Shown: positions 53,299-64,000 of the stretch, piece after piece
How positions within the stretch are numbered: the first letter of the stretch is position 1
Layout: each line of letters opens with the position of its first letter
DNA from: Mesorhizobium sp. M4B.F.Ca.ET.203.01.1.1
GTDB lineage: Bacteria > Pseudomonadota > Alphaproteobacteria > Rhizobiales > Rhizobiaceae
NCBI RefSeq assembly: GCF_004791025.1
Contig: NZ_SRUO01000015.1
Span: forward strand, 116,408 to 180,407
Length of the DNA: 64,000 nt
Direction: 5' to 3'
The notes under the pieces: model-generated
The model's input: only the letters and a program-made list of their open reading frames with translations
Databases searched by the model: none
What the model was told of the DNA's origin: nothing
Made by a program: the position numbers and the translations under genes

Positions 53299-54288
53299 AT
53301 GAGGCCACAACAGCAGAACAGGCGCATGCGCGGTCGCAACAACAATGGCGGCGGCGGTGGCAACAACAACAACCGCAAGGGCCCCAATCCCCTGACGCGC
53401 AACTACGAGAGCAACGGCCCGGACGTGAAGATCCGCGGATCGGCTCAGCAGATCGCCGAAAAATACGCCGCACTCGCCCGTGACGCGCAAAGCTCCGGCG
53501 ACCGGGTGATGGCGGAGAACTACCTCCAGCACGCCGAGCACTACAATCGCATCATTGCCGCCGCGCAGGCGCAGATGCCGATCCAGAACGTCCAGCAGAA
53601 CCGCGACGATTTCGACGACGATGCGGACGAGGATCGCGACGAGTTCGACAACAACATCGGCAACAGCAATACCGCGGAAGCCCCGGCTGCGCAGGCCAAC
53701 CATGGCGGCGGGCCGCAGCCGGTGATCGAAGGCGAACTGGCCTTCAACCAGGACAACGGCAGCCGCGATGGCGGTGGGCGCGACGGCCGTGACAATGGCC
53801 AGCGCGACAACAATGGCGGGCGCCACCGCGACCGCCGCCCGAACGGCGGCTACGGCCAGAACGGCCAGCGCGGTGATTATAACCAGCGCGGCGAAAATGG
53901 CGGCCAGCGCTTCGACCAGAACCGCCGCAACGAGGCGCCGGCGCAGCCGGAAAGCGCCTCCCCGGCGGAGCCGGCCGTCGCGGCCGAGCAGGCACCTTTG
54001 TTCGACAGTTTTTCGCCGGCGGCTCTCGCTGCCCAGGCAGAGCGCAACGAAGCGGCCTCCGACAATGGCGGCTCGCGCCGCCAGCGCCGTCCGCGCCGTG
54101 CACGCGGCAATGCCGACGAAACCGGTGCCGACCAGGCCGATAGCCAGGTGGAAACCGGCAGCGACAATGCCGGTGCCGAAGCGGTGAATGCCGCCCCTGT
54201 CGAAGGCAATGCCGCACCGGCCGAGGACAATCCGGCGCCGGCCGACGGCGCCTCCAGCGATCCGGTTGCTGCCGACGTCAACAACTGA
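53299..54288 (+). CDS. DUF4167 domain protein, low-complexity RNA-binding-like
   Basis: A 329-aa protein. The N-terminus has R-G-R-N-N-N-G-G-G-G-G, then a DUF4167 helix pair at about 40-90 (I-R-G-S-A-Q-Q-I-A-E-K-Y ... A-E-N-Y-L-Q-H-A-E-H-Y-N-R-I). The rest is disordered and rich in Asn, Gly, Arg, Asp and Ala, with RGG/RDG-like runs that suggest RNA or nucleic-acid contact. The family is conserved next to prmC in alphaproteobacteria and has no known function. A terminator follows. Confidence 0.88.
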   Translation: MRPQQQNRRMRGRNNNGGGGGNNNNRKGPNPLTRNYESNGPDVKIRGSAQQIAEKYAALARDAQSSGDRVMAENYLQHAEHYNRIIAAAQAQMPIQNVQQNRDDFDDDADEDRDEFDNNIGNSNTAEAPAAQANHGGGPQPVIEGELAFNQDNGSRDGGGRDGRDNGQRDNNGGRHRDRRPNGGYGQNGQRGDYNQRGENGGQRFDQNRRNEAPAQPESASPAEPAVAAEQAPLFDSFSPAALAAQAERNEAASDNGGSRRQRRPRRARGNADETGADQADSQVETGSDNAGAEAVNAAPVEGNAAPAEDNPAPADGASSDPVAADVNN

Positions 54289-54314
54289 ACGGGTCCGGTT
54301 TTCAGGTCATCAAG

Positions 54315-54346
54315 CGGCGGAGAGAAATCTCCGCCGTTTTCGTTTT
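54315..54346 (+). terminator. Rho-independent terminator after the DUF4167 gene
   Basis: CGGCGGAGA-GAAA-TCTCCGCCG, a perfect 9-bp stem with a GAAA tetraloop, followed by TTTTCGTTTT. Confidence 0.9.
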
Positions 54347-54388
54347 GCGCGGCGCTGGAATAATATGCATCCCGCGCCGCCTGGACGC

Positions 54389-54417
54389 CTTGAGAGCCCT
54401 GTGCCCCTTCACCATAT
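54389..54417 (+). promoter_or_regulatory. Candidate RpoH (heat-shock sigma) promoter of clpB
   Basis: CTTGAG (54389-54394), a 17-base spacer and CCATAT (54412-54417) match the alphaproteobacterial RpoH pattern CTTGAA-N17/18-CCATNT, with one mismatch in the -35. It lies 93 bases before the clpB start, which is itself a classic heat-shock gene. Confidence 0.7.
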
Positions 54418-54510
54418 CTCGCGTGAACAGGATCCGGCTCGAATGAGCGGGTCCGTCACCGCAATCTGATCCGGTGCCGCAAAGCGGGCCGGTGATGGAA
54501 GGAGACAGAT

Positions 54511-57117
<2,607 letters not shown>

Positions 57118-57134
57118 ACCGCCTTGCCTTACCG

Positions 57135-57175
57135 GAACGGCGGAGCCTGAATGGGCTTCGCCGTTCTTCTTGTTT
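57135..57175 (+). terminator. Rho-independent terminator after clpB
   Basis: GAACGGCGGAGCC-TGAAT-GGGCTTCGCCGTTC with one G-T wobble, followed by TTCTTGTTT. It starts 18 bases after the stop. Confidence 0.88.
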
Positions 57176-57192
57176 GAAATGGCGGGGCCCGC

Positions 57193-57549
57193 ATGACGCT
57201 AGACGACTACAACAGCTTCTGCGCCTCGCTGCCCCGGGCGACCCATGTCGTCCAGTGGGGCGGCGCTCACGTCTGGAAGGTCGGCGGCAAGGTGTTTGCC
57301 ATTGGCGGCTGGAACGAGGGCAAACAGCTCTTCGTCACCTTCAAATGTTCCGACATCGCCTATGACGTGCTGAAGGAGCAGCCAGGCTGCAGGCCCGCGC
57401 CCTATCTTGCCTCGCGCGGCATGAAATGGATCCAGCGCCAGACAAGCCAGAGCATGGATGATGCGGCGCTGAAGGACTATCTCGGCGAAAGTCACCGCCT
57501 GGTCGTCCTCAAGCTGACGAGACAGACACGCAGGGAATTGGGCCTGTAG
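57193..57549 (+). CDS. MmcQ/YjbR family protein
   Basis: A 118-aa protein of the MmcQ/YjbR fold: L-P-R-A-T-H-V-V-Q-W-G-G then V-W-K-V-G-G-K-V-F-A-I-G and Y-L-A-S-R-G-M-K-W-I, the pattern of this family (CyaY-like fold). Some members contribute to mitomycin resistance or bind DNA, but most have no known function. It stands alone between clpB and the L,D-transpeptidase. Confidence 0.88.
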   Translation: MTLDDYNSFCASLPRATHVVQWGGAHVWKVGGKVFAIGGWNEGKQLFVTFKCSDIAYDVLKEQPGCRPAPYLASRGMKWIQRQTSQSMDDAALKDYLGESHRLVVLKLTRQTRRELGL

Positions 57550-57682
57550 CAGCCGGCAGTCCGCCATCTTCATGCCCGGTTCATGTTGGAACCTTAAGCT
57601 CGGTAAATGGTTTGCTGGCGAAGGGCTCGCCACAAAGGGACATGCCGCGCGGCGGCAATTACGGACCGGAGAGTTGGCCACA

Positions 57683-59197
57683 ATGTTGCGCACGATCGTC
57701 TGCCTTTCGGCTGTTGTCGCCGGATTGGTGTCTTCCGGCGCGTTCGCGGCGCCGAGTGGCGACGGCGCGGAAAGGGAGGCCCGCGCTCCCGGCGGCATCC
57801 TTCTCGCCCAGGACGGCAACATCGACGTCTATTACGACGCCAGGGGAAACCGCGTCATAGTCGATGCAGATACCGGCAAGGTCATCGCTATCCAGCCACC
57901 GGGCACCAGGCTCGATCGCAGGGCGCTGCGCCGGCAGCTGCGGATGCAGGAGCTCGGCCGCGCGCCGGTCGAGGATGACGACCGCTACTATCTCGACGAT
58001 CCCGAAGACATGGCCCGCTTCCGCCGCAGGCAGCTGGACGAGGAAGGCAGGGTGATTCCGCCGCCGGCCGACGAATACGATCCCTATGGCGACAATTCCG
58101 TGGATGCCTTTCCCCCGGTGCCGGATGATGAAGGCAACACCGCCACCTACCCGGAGGCGCCGAAGCCGAATACCGTCAAGCGCCAACCGCTGAACGAGGC
58201 GTCGATCGACCCGAACCAGCCGGCCAATCCGGATACGCAGGCTTCCCTGCCGCCGGACACCGGCGGCAAGGCCACCGTCGACCCGTCGCTGTCGCTCGGC
58301 GCGCGCCAGGATGTGGCGGCGCTGCAGGTGCTGCTCGATCGCGCCGGCGCGTCGCCGGGCGTGATCGACGGGCGATTCGGCTCCAATGTCGACAAGGCGC
58401 TGGCCGCCTACAACGAGATCACCGGCAGCAATCTGCGCTCGACCGACGCCGTCGGCATTCAGTCGGCGCTGGCGCAGTCGGGCGGCGATGCGTTCGCCTC
58501 CTACACCATCACGCCCGAGGACGCGGCCGGCCCCTACGTCGCGTCGATCCCGGAAGACTACAGCCAGAAGGCGCAGCTCGACCGCATGGGCTACACCTCC
58601 GTCACCGAAGCGCTGGCCGAGCGTTTCCATATGGACGAGAACTATCTGAAGTCGATCAATCAGGGCCTCGATTTCAACCGCCCCGGCACGATCATCAAGG
58701 TTGCCAATTTCGGCAGGCTGGTGTCGACGCCGGTCGCCCGTATCGTGGCCGACAAGGGCAAGAAGGAAGTCTTCGCCTATGATGCTGCGGGCAAGCTGGT
58801 CGCCGCCTATCCGGCCACCATCGGCTCGTCCGACACGCCATCGCCGTCGGGCATCCACACCGTGTCGCGTATCGCGCTCGACCCGAACTACACCTACAAC
58901 CCGAGCATCAATTTCAAGCAGGGCCAGAACGACAAGATCCTGACCATTCCGCCGGGGCCGAACGGGCCTGTCGGCTCGGTGTGGATTGCGCTGGACAAGC
59001 CGACCTACGGCATCCACGGCACGCCCGACCCGTCCAAGATCGGCAAGACCGAAAGCCATGGCTGCGTGCGCCTGACCAACTGGGATGCGCGGGAACTTGC
59101 CAAGCTGGTGTCACCGGGCGTCACCGTGGAGTTCGTCGGCGGACCCACGATCATCGATGTCGGCGGGACCTCAACCGATGAATTTACGCAGCAGTGA
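57683..59197 (+). CDS. L,D-transpeptidase with peptidoglycan-binding domain
   Basis: A 504-aa periplasmic enzyme. It has a signal peptide (residues 1-22) and an acidic, proline-rich linker. A peptidoglycan-binding-like helix bundle covers about 215-275 (V-L-L-D-R-A-G-A-S-P-G-V-I-D-G-R-F-G), then a YkuD catalytic domain with H459-G-C461 in S-H-G-C-V-R-L. It should form 3-3 cross-links or anchor proteins to peptidoglycan, and rhizobial cell walls are rich in such links. ATG 57683 starts the signal peptide. The 3' end overlaps the convergent TMEM175 gene by 27 bases. Confidence 0.9.
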   Translation: MLRTIVCLSAVVAGLVSSGAFAAPSGDGAEREARAPGGILLAQDGNIDVYYDARGNRVIVDADTGKVIAIQPPGTRLDRRALRRQLRMQELGRAPVEDDDRYYLDDPEDMARFRRRQLDEEGRVIPPPADEYDPYGDNSVDAFPPVPDDEGNTATYPEAPKPNTVKRQPLNEASIDPNQPANPDTQASLPPDTGGKATVDPSLSLGARQDVAALQVLLDRAGASPGVIDGRFGSNVDKALAAYNEITGSNLRSTDAVGIQSALAQSGGDAFASYTITPEDAAGPYVASIPEDYSQKAQLDRMGYTSVTEALAERFHMDENYLKSINQGLDFNRPGTIIKVANFGRLVSTPVARIVADKGKKEVFAYDAAGKLVAAYPATIGSSDTPSPSGIHTVSRIALDPNYTYNPSINFKQGQNDKILTIPPGPNGPVGSVWIALDKPTYGIHGTPDPSKIGKTESHGCVRLTNWDARELAKLVSPGVTVEFVGGPTIIDVGGTSTDEFTQQ

Positions 59198-59803
59198 GGC
59201 GCGCGGCGCGGCGGCATACACCAGCTGCGCCAGCAGGATGAACGCGATACTGAGCAGCGGGCTGAACAGGCAAAGTGCCGCGCCGACCGCCCACAGGATC
59301 TGCGCCTTGATGATGCGCTGATAGACAGTGCGGGTCGTGTCCGCGTCGACCTCCTCGGCGATGAAGCCATTCTTTTGCGCGTACCACCAGCTGGCGAAAA
59401 GCGTCACGCCAAGCATCAGAAGATTCAGCCAGTAGACGAGCACCGCGACCCGGTATTCGAGGAAATCGGCCAGCAGGTCGGTGGAGAACGGCAGCAGCGC
59501 GATGAAGGCCAGAAAGCAGAGATTGAGCGTTGCCAGCCGCCGGTCCGATCTTGCGATCAGGCCATGCTGCGCCTGCTGGCCGAACCAGAAGATGGTCAGG
59601 GTCAGGAAGCTCAGCGCATAGGTCAGGAAGCGCGGGGCGAGTGCCGCAATCGCGGCAAGCAGTTCGATTTCCGAATGCACCGCTTCATGCGGCGGCACCC
59701 TGATTTCCAGCACGATCAAGGTCAGCGCGATGGCGAAGACGCCGTCGGTTATGCCAACGATGCGCCCGCGTCCTTCTGCCGATGGTTCGAGCGGTCGCTT
59801 CAT
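59171..59803 (-). CDS. TMEM175 family potassium channel-like protein (DUF1211)
   Basis: About 210 aa with six predicted membrane helices. The family hallmark in helix 1, R-x-x-x-F-S-D-G-V-F-A-I-x-x-T-L-L-V-L, appears as R-I-V-G-I-T-D-G-V-F-A-I-A-L-T-L-I-V-L, so F-S is changed to I-T beside the conserved D-G-V-F-A-I. Bacterial relatives are tetrameric K+ channels. ATG 59803 is preferred because AGGGG precedes it. It converges on the L,D-transpeptidase with a 27-base overlap. Confidence 0.87.
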   Translation of the reverse strand: MKRPLEPSAEGRGRIVGITDGVFAIALTLIVLEIRVPPHEAVHSEIELLAAIAALAPRFLTYALSFLTLTIFWFGQQAQHGLIARSDRRLATLNLCFLAFIALLPFSTDLLADFLEYRVAVLVYWLNLLMLGVTLFASWWYAQKNGFIAEEVDADTTRTVYQRIIKAQILWAVGAALCLFSPLLSIAFILLAQLVYAAAPRASLLRKFIG

Positions 59804-59975
59804 GGTTTCCCCTTTTGGCGCTGGTTCGGTTGGCGGGTCGGAACCTAGCACGCGACGCTTCGTTTGCATCATAAGTGCCGGCCCTCCTGGCCGTCCTGCC
59901 AGCGCAATCTGGTTTCAAGAACAGCAATCTTGTGGCTTGTTGCCGCGACCTCACCGCAGAGCTAAGCAGGCTGTC

Positions 59976-61547
59976 ATGTCAGCTTCGGACGAAAACATCG
60001 CCGATTCGCTTTCGACCGCGCAGCGTGCGAACGGCACGTTCTGCCCGCAGGCGCAGCGCAAGTTCGTGCTGATCGCCGCGATCCTGGCGTCCGCGCTCGG
60101 TTTCATCGACGGCTCGGTCCTGGCCATCGCGATGCCGGCGCTGCGGGAAAATCTCGGCGCCAGCCTGGCCGAGGTGCAATGGATTTCCAACGCCTATGCG
60201 CTGACGCTATCGGCGCTGATCCTGGCAGGCGGTGCCGCCGGCGACCGGTTCGGGCTCAGGCGCGCATTCGTGACCGGCATTGCGCTGTTCATCGCCGCTT
60301 CGCTGGCCTGCGCGCTGGCGCCCAATGCCGGCGTGCTGATCGGCTTCCGCGCCATCCAGGGGATCGGCGCCGCCATCATGGTGCCGGGCAGCCTCGCCAT
60401 CATCGCCAAGGCCTATCCGAAGAAGGAGCGCGGCCGTGCGATCGGCGTCTGGGCCGCGGCCTCGGCGCTGACGACCGCGCTCGGTCCGGTTCTGGGCGGC
60501 CTCGTGCTGTCCACCTTCGGCAATGGCATCTGGCGAGCGATCTTCGCCATCAACCTGCCGCTGGGCCTCATCTCGATCTATCTTCTCCTGGCCAAGGTGC
60601 CGGCCGATGACGCGACGGAAAAGCGCAGCCTCGACCTCGGCGGCGCCGGACTCGCCACGCTGGCGTTCGGATTGCTGGCCTACGGCCTGACCTCGATGAG
60701 CGCCGAGGGCGGCGGCCAAATGTCCTGGCCGAGCATCGCAGCCGGCCTGGTGCTGCTTGTCGTGTTCGTTTTCTTCGAGCGCCAGCATCGCGAGCCGATG
60801 ATCGACCTGTCGCTGTTTCGGATCGGCGCCTTCGCCGGCGCCAATCTCGCGACCTTCTTTCTCTATTTCGCGCTGTCGGCCAATCTGTTCTACCTGCCGA
60901 TGCTGCTGATTGCCGGCTGGGGGCTGAGCACGGCCGAGGTCGGCTTCATTTTCGTGCCGCTGTCGGCATCGATCGCGCTGCTGTCGGGACCTGTCGGCCA
61001 GTGGTCGGACAAGATCGGGCCGAGATTCCCGATCGCCGCCGGCAGCCTGCTCGTTGCCTTTGCCTTTGCCGGGCTGGCGCTGCTCACCCATGCCGGCATC
61101 CATAATTTCTGGACCGGGACCTTTCCATTGATGGCGCTGATGGGGCTCGGCATGGCGCTGGTCGTGTCGCCGCTGTCGACCGCGATCATGACGGCGGTCG
61201 AGGACAAGGACACCGGCGCCGCCTCGGGCATAAACAATGCGGTCTCGCGCATCGGCGGCCTGATCGCGGTTGCGGCGATGGGTTCGCTCGCGGCCTGGGT
61301 CTACGCACTGAACACCGGCGCTGCGCCCGGCATTCCGGGTTTCGGACAACAGGCGCCGGCAGGGCTTGCATCGGATCTCGAAGCCGCAAGGCTCGCCGCC
61401 AGCGACGCGGCCTTCGCGGCCGTCGCCGCCGTCACCACGCTGCTCTGCCTGCTTGCGGCCGTCATCGCCTGGATGACGGTTTCCGGCCAGGCGCTGCCGT
61501 GGCCACGCCGAGCGGATGATCCACAGGCTGATTCGCCACGAAACTGA
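59976..61547 (+). CDS. MFS transporter, DHA2 (14-helix) drug efflux family
   Basis: A 523-aa protein with about 14 predicted helices. The motif A-L-G-F-I-D-G-S-V-L-A-I-A-M-P-A-L (helix 1, with the Asp typical of DHA2), G-D-R-F-G-L-R-R (motif A) and G-P-V-L-G-G (motif C, antiporter) are visible. It probably exports toxic compounds with proton exchange, although the substrate is unknown. ATG 59976 is chosen because the longer frame overlaps the divergent TMEM175 gene. No regulator is adjacent. Confidence 0.9.
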   Translation: MSASDENIADSLSTAQRANGTFCPQAQRKFVLIAAILASALGFIDGSVLAIAMPALRENLGASLAEVQWISNAYALTLSALILAGGAAGDRFGLRRAFVTGIALFIAASLACALAPNAGVLIGFRAIQGIGAAIMVPGSLAIIAKAYPKKERGRAIGVWAAASALTTALGPVLGGLVLSTFGNGIWRAIFAINLPLGLISIYLLLAKVPADDATEKRSLDLGGAGLATLAFGLLAYGLTSMSAEGGGQMSWPSIAAGLVLLVVFVFFERQHREPMIDLSLFRIGAFAGANLATFFLYFALSANLFYLPMLLIAGWGLSTAEVGFIFVPLSASIALLSGPVGQWSDKIGPRFPIAAGSLLVAFAFAGLALLTHAGIHNFWTGTFPLMALMGLGMALVVSPLSTAIMTAVEDKDTGAASGINNAVSRIGGLIAVAAMGSLAAWVYALNTGAAPGIPGFGQQAPAGLASDLEAARLAASDAAFAAVAAVTTLLCLLAAVIAWMTVSGQALPWPRRADDPQADSPRN

Positions 61548-61582
61548 TTCGTCGCGGGCGACAGGCGGATTCGCTCGCCAAC

Positions 61583-63619
61583 CTATCCTTCGACCTTGGC
61601 GCTGGCGACCTTGAGCGGATTGTTGTCTTCCTGCTTGAGCAGGTCGTCGATACGCTCGCGCTCGCGCTTGAAGGCAACCAGGTCGTCGCCTTTCAGCACC
61701 TTGCCGACCGGCAGACGAACGCGCATCGGATCGACCTTGGTGCCGTTGACGATCAGCTCGTAGTGAAGATGCGGGCCGGTGGCGAGGCCGGTCTGGCCGA
61801 GATAGCCGATGACCTGGCCCTGGCGGACATGGACGCCTGGCTCGATGCCTTTGGCAAAGGCGGTCTGGTGATTGTAGGAGGTTTCGTAGCCGTTGGCGTG
61901 GCGGATGATGATCTGCTTGCCATAGCCGCCGGCCCAGCCGGCCTTCTCGATGGTGCCGTTGCCGGCGGCGATGATCGGCGTGCCGATCGGGGCGGCCCAG
62001 TCGACGCCGGTGTGCATGCGGACATAGCCGAGGATCGGATGCCGGCGGGCGCCGAAGCCGGAGCGGAATTTTCCCGCCGGCAGGGGATTGCGCAGCAGGA
62101 ACTGCTGGGCGCTGGAGCCGTTCTCATCGAAATAGTCGGTGCTGCCGTCCTGCATCTGGAAGCGATAGAAGTTGCGCAGCTGTCCGCCGAAGGTCGCCGA
62201 GACATAGAGCAATTCGGATTCGTCGGAGGCCTGGTCGTCGCCGTCCGGCTGCGAGAACAGCACGTCGATTCTGTCCGAGGGGCTGAGCCGCGACTGGAAG
62301 TCGACATCCGAGGCGAGCAGCTTGACCAGTTGCTGGGTCAGCTTCTTCGACATGCCGTAGGAATAGGCGGCGCGGTAGATGCCGTCATAGATGTTGGGCA
62401 GGTTGCCGCGCACGATCACCGGCGGCGAATCGTCGAATGCGGTCAGCAGTTCGGGATTGGGCTCGGGCTCCTGCGCCGGCACGTACTGGCCGCGATCGTC
62501 GAGCGCGATGGTGACGATGTGCTGGGTCCGGTCATAGACGCTGGTGCGCACCACCTTGGCGGCATCGCCATGGATTTCGAGCCCGACGCGCAGCACGGTT
62601 CCGGCCTTCAGCGCCGGGGCGTTCAAAAGCTTGCCGATCGCCTCGGCCATGCCGGTGGCGTCGCCGCCGGTATAGCCCGAATCAGCAAAGGCCTCGGCGA
62701 TGTCGGTGTCCTTGGTGAAGGGGATGATTTCCTCGGCGAAGGCCGGCGTCTGATCGTCCGCCTCGACGCGCGGCGAGACCGAGACATTCTCGGGCACGAT
62801 CTTCACGTCATAGGAGCCGGCCATGCTTTCGGCGAAGGCATCGCCGAACCGCTGCGGATCGACATAGTGCAAGGAGGCGACCTGGATGGCGCCGTCGCTG
62901 AGATCGGTGCCGGCCTCGCGCACCACCTTTTCCACCTCGTCGGCGGACAGGTCGCTCTTCTCGTCGAAGGACGCCGTTTCGATCGGGAAATCGACGGTCT
63001 TCAGCGACATCTCGCTTTCGACCTTGGCGCCATAGATCTGGCCGGCGACGGCCGCTGGCGCCGGCTGGCCGGCATTGTCGTCGCCGTCGTCGCTGAACAC
63101 CTGCATCGGGTCGAAGGGCGGGTAGGGGCGGTTGGTCGTGTGGCCGGCGGCCAGCGCCATCTTGATCTGCACGAAAGGCATGGTGTGGATGACGTCGCGG
63201 TCGCCGACCTTGGTGACCATCGACACTTCCATGCGCCGGCGGTCCTTGGCCTTGGCGATCTGACGCGGCGCCACCAGCCTGGTGGTCTTGGCCATCTCGC
63301 CTGAATCGCCGCCGTTCTCCATATGGGCGAGCTCGGCGATCTCGGGCGGCGTCGCCAATTGCTGACGCCCGTCGAGCGCGGCGAACAGCGCCACGCCCAT
63401 CAGGACGCTGGACGTCACGCCGGTGAGAAAAGTGCCCGACAGCCAGCGCGCCGATACCTCGCGCCGATCGGGCGGGCCGCTCCGGCCATCCGCGATCAGC
63501 GGCGGCTCGTTGCCGAGTTCGGCTATGACATCTTCCGTATCTGGCATCCAGAAAGGCTGCTTCTTCCCCGGGCGGAACGGCTTGTCGCTTTTGTTGTGCG
63601 CATGACATTTGCCTGTCAC
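61583..63619 (-). CDS. M23 family metallopeptidase (LytM/NlpD-like), membrane-anchored
   Basis: A 678-aa protein with a cytoplasmic N-terminus, one membrane helix (about 59-82), a long periplasmic region and a C-terminal LytM domain. The zinc and catalytic residues H536, D540 (M-H-T-G-V-D-W), H617 and H619 (P-H-L-H-Y-E) are complete, so it is probably an active peptidoglycan endopeptidase, used in wall growth or separation. The frame starts at GTG 63619. ATG 63547 (M-P-D-T-E-D-V-I) is a plausible alternative. Confidence 0.9.
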   Translation of the reverse strand: MTGKCHAHNKSDKPFRPGKKQPFWMPDTEDVIAELGNEPPLIADGRSGPPDRREVSARWLSGTFLTGVTSSVLMGVALFAALDGRQQLATPPEIAELAHMENGGDSGEMAKTTRLVAPRQIAKAKDRRRMEVSMVTKVGDRDVIHTMPFVQIKMALAAGHTTNRPYPPFDPMQVFSDDGDDNAGQPAPAAVAGQIYGAKVESEMSLKTVDFPIETASFDEKSDLSADEVEKVVREAGTDLSDGAIQVASLHYVDPQRFGDAFAESMAGSYDVKIVPENVSVSPRVEADDQTPAFAEEIIPFTKDTDIAEAFADSGYTGGDATGMAEAIGKLLNAPALKAGTVLRVGLEIHGDAAKVVRTSVYDRTQHIVTIALDDRGQYVPAQEPEPNPELLTAFDDSPPVIVRGNLPNIYDGIYRAAYSYGMSKKLTQQLVKLLASDVDFQSRLSPSDRIDVLFSQPDGDDQASDESELLYVSATFGGQLRNFYRFQMQDGSTDYFDENGSSAQQFLLRNPLPAGKFRSGFGARRHPILGYVRMHTGVDWAAPIGTPIIAAGNGTIEKAGWAGGYGKQIIIRHANGYETSYNHQTAFAKGIEPGVHVRQGQVIGYLGQTGLATGPHLHYELIVNGTKVDPMRVRLPVGKVLKGDDLVAFKRERERIDDLLKQEDNNPLKVASAKVEG

Positions 63620-63890
63620 GGCGGTTTAAGTCAACGAAACGCCAAGCCTAGGCCGAAATCCCCAACCGCGCGTCTCTTATAACTGGTCTTCCCACAGTCC
63701 CTATAGAAGGCCTCGCGCGGGGGTGCGCGGGCGCCTCCTTCGTTGGTGCCGGTGTCGAACCGCAATGCGGCGGCAATAGGGCTCCCTGGTGGCCGCCATC
63801 CGCGTTATCCCCGTTCCGTAGGGGCAGCCGGCTATCAACAGGCAGGGGCCGAAACTTCTGTCGCAAAAAGTTCAAAAACATCTGAGAAGG
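63620..63890. other. Intergenic region between the M23 gene and a stable-RNA-type promoter
   Basis: I see no gene here. It holds the promoter area of the minus-strand M23 gene and C/G-rich stretches near 63711-63732. Two weak TATAAC/TATAGA-like elements near 63675 and 63701 could be -10 sites on the plus strand. Confidence 0.4.
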
Positions 63891-63893
63891 CTG

Positions 63894-63923
63894 TTGACAG
63901 TATGAAGAGGTGGCGACTATATA
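63894..63923 (+). promoter_or_regulatory. Strong sigma-70 promoter, probably for an rRNA/tRNA operon beyond the window
   Basis: TTGACA (63894-63899), an 18-base spacer and TATATA (63918-63923) are a full consensus match, followed by a GC-rich discriminator. No open frame with a ribosome site follows. The leader has a hairpin AGAAG-TTCG-CTTCT (about 63961-63974) and TGCCCTTGTGAG, a weak match to boxA antitermination sites. These are features of an rrn leader, but the RNA itself lies outside the window. Confidence 0.5.
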
Positions 63924-64000
63924 CGCCTCACCAACGAGGGCGGCTCGCCGCTGGCGACGAAGAAGTTCGCTTCTAAATCTGCCCTTGTGAGAAATTCAAG

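Noticed and set aside
53325..53380. Short GGC/AAC runs that look like a microsatellite
   Set aside because: They encode the Asn/Gly-rich N-terminus of the DUF4167 protein in frame and need no separate explanation.

Overview
The window looks like a chromosomal segment of a Mesorhizobium-type alphaproteobacterium (order Hyphomicrobiales/Rhizobiales). The signs are high GC content, a Fur-independent IRO-type iron box, a SigF/NrsF-like ECF pair, an RpoH-type promoter before clpB, the rhizobial order lysC-ptsP-prfA-prmC-DUF4167-clpB, a PrsDE-type secretion system beside a GH16/RTX glycanase, and several palindromic intergenic repeats of the kind common in rhizobia. I identified the organism by protein and motif recognition only. 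There are no phage genes, CRISPR arrays or intact insertion sequences.

Layout. 1-2342: iron(III) ABC uptake (permease cut by the window edge, binding protein, candidate RirA box). 2431-5782: ECF sigma factor with its own promoter, membrane anti-sigma and a PAS/GGDEF protein. 5825-8525: fatty-acid/butyrate oxidation and electron transfer (hbd, etfA, etfB) with two terminators inside the cluster. 8698-17590: housekeeping genes (rhomboid protease, cobalamin adenosyltransferase, SDR, YihY, EamA, GluQ, AlkA, HNH, DsbB, YqaA) separated by palindromic repeats. 17819-19262: tRNA-Leu(CAA), a lone cupredoxin and a gene-poor, hairpin-rich stretch. 19263-28019: a surface-polysaccharide block on the minus strand (flippase, acetyltransferase, YncE-like propeller, then a GH16/RTX glycanase with its own type I exporter). 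28294-32287: small unknown proteins and a large ATP-binding LuxR-type regulator.

32422-36376: protein export and folding (SecA, periplasmic parvulin). 36426-39674: TetR regulator, then argJ-GNAT-mutT. 39778-40380: a small membrane protein and a solitary Flp pilin. 40387-43757: methyltransferase diverging from comF, then grxC-nitrilase-DUF1178. 43762-47210: MarR/EamA divergent pair, ubiG, a frameshifted glycolipid-binding-family gene and a small monooxygenase-like protein. 47431-57117: lysC, ptsP, prfA, prmC, DUF4167 and clpB, linking amino-acid synthesis, nitrogen PTS, translation termination and the heat-shock response. 57193-63619: cell-envelope and transport genes (L,D-transpeptidase, TMEM175-like channel, DHA2 MFS pump, M23 peptidase). 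The last 110 bases carry a strong promoter with a leader-like transcript, probably for a stable-RNA operon beyond the window.

Most genes are ordinary core genes. The parts most worth a second look are the GH16/PrsDE/polysaccharide block, the sulfocyanin-like protein beside tRNA-Leu, the poly-T frameshift at 46492-46496, the regulatory sites at 2328-2342, 2431-2456, 44264-44295 and 54389-54417, and four families of palindromic intergenic repeats. I did not find a convincing wholly new multi-gene system.
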